NCBI RefSeq assembly: GCF_021869535.1
Contig: NW_026262701.1
Span: 2,495,501 to 2,559,500, forward strand
Reading direction: 5' to 3'
Source: Mytilus californianus
Lineage: Eukaryota; Mollusca; Bivalvia; Mytilida; Mytilidae
Length of the DNA: 64,000 nt
Under the pieces are notes generated by a model, which did no database searches, was not told the origin of the DNA, and saw only the letters and a program-made list of their open reading frames with translations. A program made the translations under genes and the position numbers. This document shows, piece after piece, positions 58,338 to 64,000 of this stretch; the first letter of the stretch is position 1; each line of letters starts with the position of its first letter.

Positions 58338-58830
58338 TATTTATATTGTGTCATAGATCAAACTTATTCGTTCAGTGTATATTTACTTGTTTTTGTGTAT
58401 TGTCTTTTTGATCGAGTTAAGCCATTTCAATTGATATTTTATTGTGTGTCTTTTTATGTTGTAATGTTATACCACTGTTTCAGGTTAGGGTGAAGGTTGG
58501 CGCCTGTTAAAATGTTTAAACCCGCTGCATTTTTATGCACCTGTCCTAAGTCAGGAGCCTGTTGCTCAGTGGTTGTCGTTTGTTGGTGTGGTTCATAAGT
58601 GTTTCTCGTTTCTCGTTGTTTTACATAGATTAGACCGTTGGTTTTCCTGTTTCAATTGTTTTACACTAGTCTTTTTGGGGGCCCTTTATAGCTTGCTGTT
58701 CGGTGTGAGCCAATGCTCCGTGTTGAAGGCCGTACTTTGACCTATAATTGTTTACTTTTTACACATTGTGACTTGGATGGATAGTTGTCTCATCGGCAAT
58801 CATACCACATCTTCTTATTTATATATATAT
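58338..58830 (+). repeat. Interspersed repeat, family C (copy 3)
   Basis: It starts at 'tatattgtgtcatagatcaaact', matching the 8535 copy, and runs to 'cataccacatcttcttatttatat'. It is followed by (TA)n and a family F fragment at about 58970-59010 ('ctgtctctttgacacattccc'). Confidence 0.85.
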
Positions 58831-59708
58831 ATGAATAGGTTTGTTAATATATATATATGTATATCCGTAGTAGTGTTGATCTCTTTTATTCAAACTATAT
58901 GTCTATTGTCTATTGTTTTCACCAGTTCCTGTGTCGTTGACCTCACATCTCCTTTTATTTTAACAACTAGACTGTCTCTTTGACACATTCCCTGTTTCGA
59001 TTCTCTATTCTAATTTAGATGTTTGGCATAGCGAAATTTGTCGGGTTAGAATATTTATTTTCAAATTCTAACTAGACAGAAAATTTATTTTTAGTAATAT
59101 TTATATTATATTATTAATTCAGTGGCGTAATCGTGGAACAAACTTCTGAAAGTGACACTGAAGCAAAACAAAAAGCTTTTCTCTATAAATTATTATTACA
59201 GTGTAGAAGTTATTCAATATCCTCCTTCATTTTCGTTTTTAATTTCAATATTTTTCACAAAAAGTGTTGGAGCAAAACTCCCACCCCTGGATTCTACGCC
59301 AGTTTAATTTCTTGCTATTCTATAATAGGCGTCATATTCACAAGTTTGTTTTCTTTCTAGTTCGGTCACAATAAAATTGAGAATGGATATTCGTTTTCAA
59401 CTTTATGAGGCCGACATATTTAAAAATACCAAATACGTCCAGCCCCTACAGAATAAAAAAAAAAATATTTGAGACTATGCATTGTTATTGCTACAAAATT
59501 GTTTCAAACCTAGATTTGCACATATTCTTGAAAGTAAGCATTAAATGTACGTTATTGTCTACTATATAAACAGACACATGTCTGGTTCGCTGTTATTTCT
59601 ATTACTATTATTAGCGCCATATTTGAATCGTCTGCACAGTGTCAGTGTCCCACCGTTTTCGAACACAGGAGTAAGAACTGGTAGTTTTAGACAATAATCA
59701 ATTCTTAT

Positions 59709-59914
59709 GCATATATGAGGGGCCTGATGGGGGTGTCTCATCACGATTCACGAGTTGATTTTTTTGTCAATCACGATTCACAGAAAATAAATTTCCATGA
59801 TCACGGATCACGAAAATATAAAAAAAAAAAAATCTGTAGAAAAACGGATCACGAAAGCGAAAATGCGCCGATCACGAAGAACGAAAATAACCCATCAGGC
59901 CCCTCATATATATG
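59709..59914. mobile_element. Short MITE with 21-bp TIRs
   Basis: Ends 'atatatgaggggcctgatggg' and 'cccatcaggcccctcatatat' are exact inverted repeats about 205 bp apart. The interior has four to five copies of 'gatcacgaa/gattcacga'. TA-rich flanks could hide a TA target duplication. Non-autonomous. Confidence 0.75.
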
Positions 59915-60069
59915 TCCTCAGGTGTTGATTTGTTTAGGATTCATCTGAATGCAATGACAAACAAGGGGAATTATATCGAAACAAATGTTTACAGATGATA
60001 CATTTGTACCTTCATGACCTTGGGAACAACAAAGCATTCATCTTTTTTTGGAGGAGAGAGTATATATGT

Positions 60070-61453
60070 GTAGGACTCTGAAATGCGATGGTCACTCTAA
60101 AGTGCGATGGTGTCAAAGGCTACAGTGCGATTATATGACACGCTTAAGTGCGATGCCGATGGTATGACACAAGAGTGCGATAGTATAACACGCTAAAGTG
60201 CGATGGTTGGTATGACACAAGAGTACGATAGTATAACACGCTACAGTGCGATGATGTAACGAAAATGGGGTTCAGACAATGGTTTTCGTTTAAATTCGTT
60301 GCAGTGTTCCTATTTATAGTGTATTTTTTTTGTTTATTATTATGTTTATTAATCAAGCCGATGTCTTTCTCTTTTGATTGTTTTTACACTGGTCATTGCC
60401 CTATATAGCTGGCTATGCGGCGTGGACCAAGGCTCCAAGTTAAAGGCCGTACAGTTATTAGTTGCATATATCAAAGACATTTGGTCTTGGGTGGATATTT
60501 GTGTCATTTTTTATTTAAAGTACGATAGTTGTCAAAAAAGTGTAATGGTTACATTGCAGTAGCTAGTATATACTGTCTCAAGCCAGGAACCTGTAATTCA
60601 GTGGTAGTCGTATGTTGCTGTATTTCATATTTATTTTCCGTTTATTGTTTTGAATATAGATCAGGTTTCACACTGGTTGTTTTGTGGCCCTTTGGTCCAT
60701 ATAGAATACTATGTCACAGTATGTGGTGTTAGCCAATGCTCCGCTTTAAAGGCCATGCGATAACCTATAGTAGCTTGCATTAATAACATTTGGTCTAGGA
60801 TGGAGAGTTGTCTCATTAGCAATTATACTATGATACTACACCTCTGGTAGTTCGGTTACTGTCTAGTTGACGTTTTATTGAATGATTCCGTCAGAATGTA
60901 AAAAAGTAGACTTTATTTCACGCAAGTTCATAACATGGGTATTCAAACATAGAAGGAGCTGCTAAATTAAATTTAAATTCAACATCCAAGTGAGCAATCT
61001 CCAGAATCTCTTTTTCCTCTTTAGTTAAATTACATTTTGCAACCTTAACATAAATAGTAGAAATACTAAAAAATTTTCAGTATAAATGATCAAATGGTCA
61101 TGCGTATGATCGTCCTGCATATGCATGTGATATTTGCCACTATACGTTCAACAAGCAAAAATTAGTTTACATTACTTTATTAATTTATTTGACCGAACTA
61201 CTGGAAAAAATGATTTTCAAAGTGTTTCATACACAGCGTCACTTTTACGGTAATCCTTTATCATTTTTGTTGATTTCCATTGTTATCGGGAAAACAAACT
61301 TAAGTGTATTGAGGCATCGGACTTTAGCGTCTTCCATTTAATAGCACAGACCATTGCACTTTAGCGTATCAAACCATCACACTTTAGCGTAGACCCTCGC
61401 ACTTTAGCGTGACCATCGCGTTTTAGCGTCCCCATCGCACTTTAGAGTCCTAC
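60070..61453. mobile_element. Foldback DNA element E2 with subterminal repeats
   Basis: Left end GTAGGACTCTGAAATGCGAT and right end ...GAGTCCTAC are inverted repeats matching those of E1 (28767-29564). Left arm (60070-60255) has about nine 'gcgctaaagtgcgatgg'-type motifs and right arm (61310-61445) about six in opposite orientation. The interior is made of two diverged family C copies (60374-60480 and 60560-60840) and AT-rich sequence; no transposase is present. Confidence 0.78.
60374..60840 (+). repeat. Two diverged family C copies inside E2
   Basis: 'ttttacactggtcattgccctatatagctggctatgcgg...gaccaaggctcc' and 'aagccaggaacctgtaattcagtggtagtcg ... ggatggagagttgtctcattagca' recognisably match family C but are more diverged than the other copies. 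Confidence 0.65.
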
Positions 61454-61938
61454 AAATGAATAAAAGAAATGAATGGAACAGCAACCCAATGACAAAAATT
61501 AACAAAAGAAATCTATAAGGATATCATATACAGTAGTCATCAACACAAGTCTAGATATGATACAAACCACAGTAATTAATCACTAAAATTGAGTATGGAA
61601 ACAGGGAATACATGTATTAAAAAAAATAGTAAATTCCCAGGATAAATTTTCGGTAAATGTAGTTTTAATATCATGAAACTTAATACACATGTTCATTATG
61701 ATGAGAACTTTTTAACTTAAATACCAAATTATTTTTGACCCCAATGTCATGGATCAATTAACAAGGAAAATGATAGTGCAAGCAGGGCATGGTGTCAATG
61801 GACAAATATTCTTGTTATACCTCTGTGAGTCTGTGAGCATGGTTTAAGACAGATTACAATGTACATAAGTATTACTCTAGAACCAACCTAGTTTGAACAT
61901 GACAAATAAGCTAGTAATTTTGTTATATTATGTTATAG

Positions 61939-62056
61939 ATGGACAGTGTTCATACAAAGGCAGATCTTATCAGACTGGTCAAAAGTGGCTAGATGGCTGT
62001 GATTATGAATGTGTTTGTCAGGATGGAAACACTGGAAAATATAAGTGTACAAACAG
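61939..62056 (+). CDS. Gene B exon 9: VWC domain, first half
   Basis: Acceptor tgttatag/AT joins exon 8 in phase 1 (Phe-Tyr at the seam). Donor ACAG/gtgtgt leaves in phase 2. It encodes GQCSYKGRSYQTGQKWLDGC then DYECVCQDGNTGKYKCTN, the N-terminal subdomain of a VWC module, closely matching gene A's 17027-17141 in cysteine order, GQ-x-W and exon phases. The matching second half (starting R-C) must lie beyond the window. Reading through the donor meets a TGA three codons later, so unspliced RNA would end the protein here. Confidence 0.9.
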
Positions 62057-63792
62057 GTGTGTATGAACAGATAGAAAATGGCAGGATGGTTATTAGTGTA
62101 CAAACAGGTGTGTATGAACAAATAGAAAATGGCAGGATGGTTATTAGTGTAAAAACAGGTGTGTATGAACAAATAGAAAATGGCAGGATGGTTACTATTT
62201 TACAAACAGGTGTACATGAACAAATAGAAAATAGCAGGATGGTTACTATTGTACAAACAGGTGTGTATGAACAAATAGAAAATGGCAGGATGGTTACTAG
62301 TGTACAAACAGGTGTATATGAACAAATAGAAAATGGCAGGATGGTTACTAGTGTACAAACAGGTGTATATGAACAAATAGAAAATGCCAGGATGGTTACT
62401 AGTGTACAAACAGGTGTATATGAACAAATAGAAAATGGCAGGATGGTTACTATTGTACAAACAGGTGTGTATGAACAAATAGAAAATGGCAGGATGGTTA
62501 CTATTGTACAAACAGGTGTGTATGAACAAATAGAAAATGGCAGGATGGTTACTATTGTACAAACAGGTCTGTATGAACAAATAGAAAATGGCAGGATGGT
62601 TACTAGTGTACAAATAGGTGTGTATGAACAAACAGAAAATGGCAAGATGGTTACTGTTGTACAAATAGGTATGTATGATTTACAGATAGAAAATGACAGG
62701 ATGGTTACTATTGTACAAACAGGTGTGTATGAACAGATATAAAATGACAGGATGGTTACTAGTGTACAAACAGGTGTGTGTGAACAAATAGAAAATGGCA
62801 GGATGGTTACTAGTGAACAAATAGGTGTGTATGAACAAATAGGAAATGGCAGGATGGTTACTAGTGTACAAATAGGTGTATATGAACAAATAGAAAATAG
62901 CAGGATGGTTACTAGTGTACAAATAGGTGTGTATTGAACAAATGGAAAATGGCAGGATGGTTACTAGTGTACAAATAGGTCTGTATGAACAGATAAAATA
63001 TGACAGGATGGCTACTAGTGTACAAATAGGTGTGTATGAACAAACAGAAAATGGCAGGATGGTTACTAGTGTACAAATAGGTGTGTATGAACAAACAGAA
63101 AATGGCAGGATGGTTACTAGTGTACAAATAGGTGTGTATGAACAAATAGAAAATGACAGGATGGTTACTATTGTACAAATAGGTGTGTATGAACAGATAG
63201 AAAATGGCAGGATGGTTACTAGTGTACAAAAAGGTGTGTATGAACAGATAGAAAATGGCAGGATGGTTACTATTGTACAAACAGCTGTGTATGAACAAAT
63301 AGAAAATGGCAGGATGGTTACTAGTGTACAAATAGGTGTGTATGAACAGATAGAAAATGACAGGATGGTTATTAGTGTACAAACAGGTGTGTATGAACAA
63401 ATAAAATGGCAGGATGGTTACTACTGTACAAACAGGTGTGTATGAACAAATAGAAAATGGCAGGATGGTTACTATTGTAAAACTAGGTGTGTATGAACAA
63501 ACAGAAAATGGCAGGATGGTTACTATTGTACAAATAGGTGTGTTTGAACAAATAGAAAATGGCAGGATGGTTACTAGTGTACATGTACAAATAGGTGTGT
63601 ATAAACAAACAGAAAATGGCAGGATGGTTACTATTGTACAAATAGGTGTGTATGAACAGATAGAAAATGGCAGGATGGTTACTATTGTAAAACTAGGTGT
63701 GTATGAACAAACAGAAAATGGCAGGATGGTTACTATTGTACAAATAGGTGTGTTTGAACAAATAGAAAATGGCAGGATGGTTACTAGTGTTT
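62045..63792 (+). repeat. 51-bp minisatellite, about 34 units, spanning the exon 9 donor
   Basis: The unit starts gtgtgtatgaacaaatagaa, then aatggcaggatggttactag, then tgtacaaacag. It repeats about 34 times with point changes; a few units have small indels (near 62683, 62935, 63400 and 63583). Its last bases equal the 3' end of exon 9 (AGTGTACAAACAG), and its first bases equal the intron start. CAGGATGG also matches the exon, so each unit is a shortened copy of the exon 9 end plus 5' splice site. Units near 63420-63580 and 63630-63790 form a second-order duplication. As 51 is a multiple of three, long open frames appear on both strands; they are not in the exon's frame. Confidence 0.93.
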
Positions 63793-64000
63793 GACATGCA
63801 TCTAGGACAGCAGATATGTTAACTGAAATTCAGCAAGATCTTACAATTACAAAAATGTTGTTTGTTGTAGAATTGATTCTTGTTCATTTACATGTACATT
63901 GTATGTTAGCCTTATTGAGACAAGTTCAAATGGTATTCTTATTATCAGCATTGTTGGAATAAAGGAGGATATTTATTATTTTTTTGGTTGAAATCTTAAA
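63793..64000 (+). other. Gene B intron 9, right edge of window
   Basis: Unique AT-rich sequence after the array, with no VWC second-half exon before the end. Confidence 0.5.

Larger units (their letters stand above)
53841..61938 (+). other. Gene B intron 8 (about 8.1 kb)
   Basis: This phase 1 intron holds several mobile elements listed separately: a candidate TIR element at 54169-57148, family I, family C, a short MITE and foldback element E2. I searched for further phase 1 cysteine-rich exons and saw none. Remaining sequence is AT-rich with no supported features. Confidence 0.6.

Noticed and set aside
61993..63794. Long open frames on both strands of the 51-bp array (up to about 250 codons)
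   Set aside because: They follow from a unit length divisible by three with few stops. They are out of frame with exon 9, have no start context or splice support, and the opposite strand is equally open.

Overview
This is a window of animal nuclear DNA. It is AT-rich, with spliced genes (consistent GT-AG borders), multi-kilobase introns, secreted cysteine-rich domain proteins and heavy repeat content. Several interspersed repeats look, from memory, like families abundant in bivalve genomes, and the genes suit a mussel. A marine bivalve, probably a Mytilus-like mussel, is the best inference; no database was searched. I see no bacterial operons, rRNA, tRNA or CRISPR arrays.

Layout. Positions 1-14.4 kb hold no host gene that I can support. 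They contain copies of interspersed families that I label A, C, D, F, G and H, a dead non-LTR retrotransposon (about 4.72-8.2 kb), a 3'-end fragment of another LINE (3342-3724), and a 52-bp minisatellite of 16 units (13132-13962). Gene A, on the + strand, supplies the 3' part of a membrane protein: a proline-rich repeat exon (14441-15361), a VWC domain split over two exons (17027-17141 and 17973-18108) and a transmembrane plus tail exon with stop (19546-19785). A broken TatD-like gene lies at 21.98-23.35 kb on the - strand.

From 24.9 to 40.2 kb a satellite-like array of about 540 bp per unit (family B) is split by about 11 kb of nested mobile elements. These are a tyrosine-recombinase (YR) retroelement whose gag/RT/RNase H lies on the - strand and whose recombinase piece lies on the + strand. 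A second YR retroelement (32754-36486, + strand) sits inside its RT gene and has the split-direct-repeat ends typical of PAT/Ngaro-like elements. A foldback DNA element (28767-29564) is also present. A Penelope-like element with RT and GIY-YIG nuclease follows at 40.3-43.2 kb (- strand).

Gene B, on the + strand, starts at 44234 and runs off the right end. It encodes signal peptide - VWA - short linker - VWA - short linker - ShKT - ShKT - short linker - first half of a VWC domain. Every intron up to exon 9 is phase 1; the last is phase 2, as in gene A's VWC. The product is most likely a secreted or membrane-anchored matrix/adhesion protein. Its introns hold a 32/64-bp higher-order minisatellite, several DNA elements and, directly at the exon 9 donor, a 34-unit minisatellite of 51 bp per unit. 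Each unit is built from the end of the VWC exon plus its 5' splice site. Genes A and B look like neighbouring members of one domain-shuffled family.
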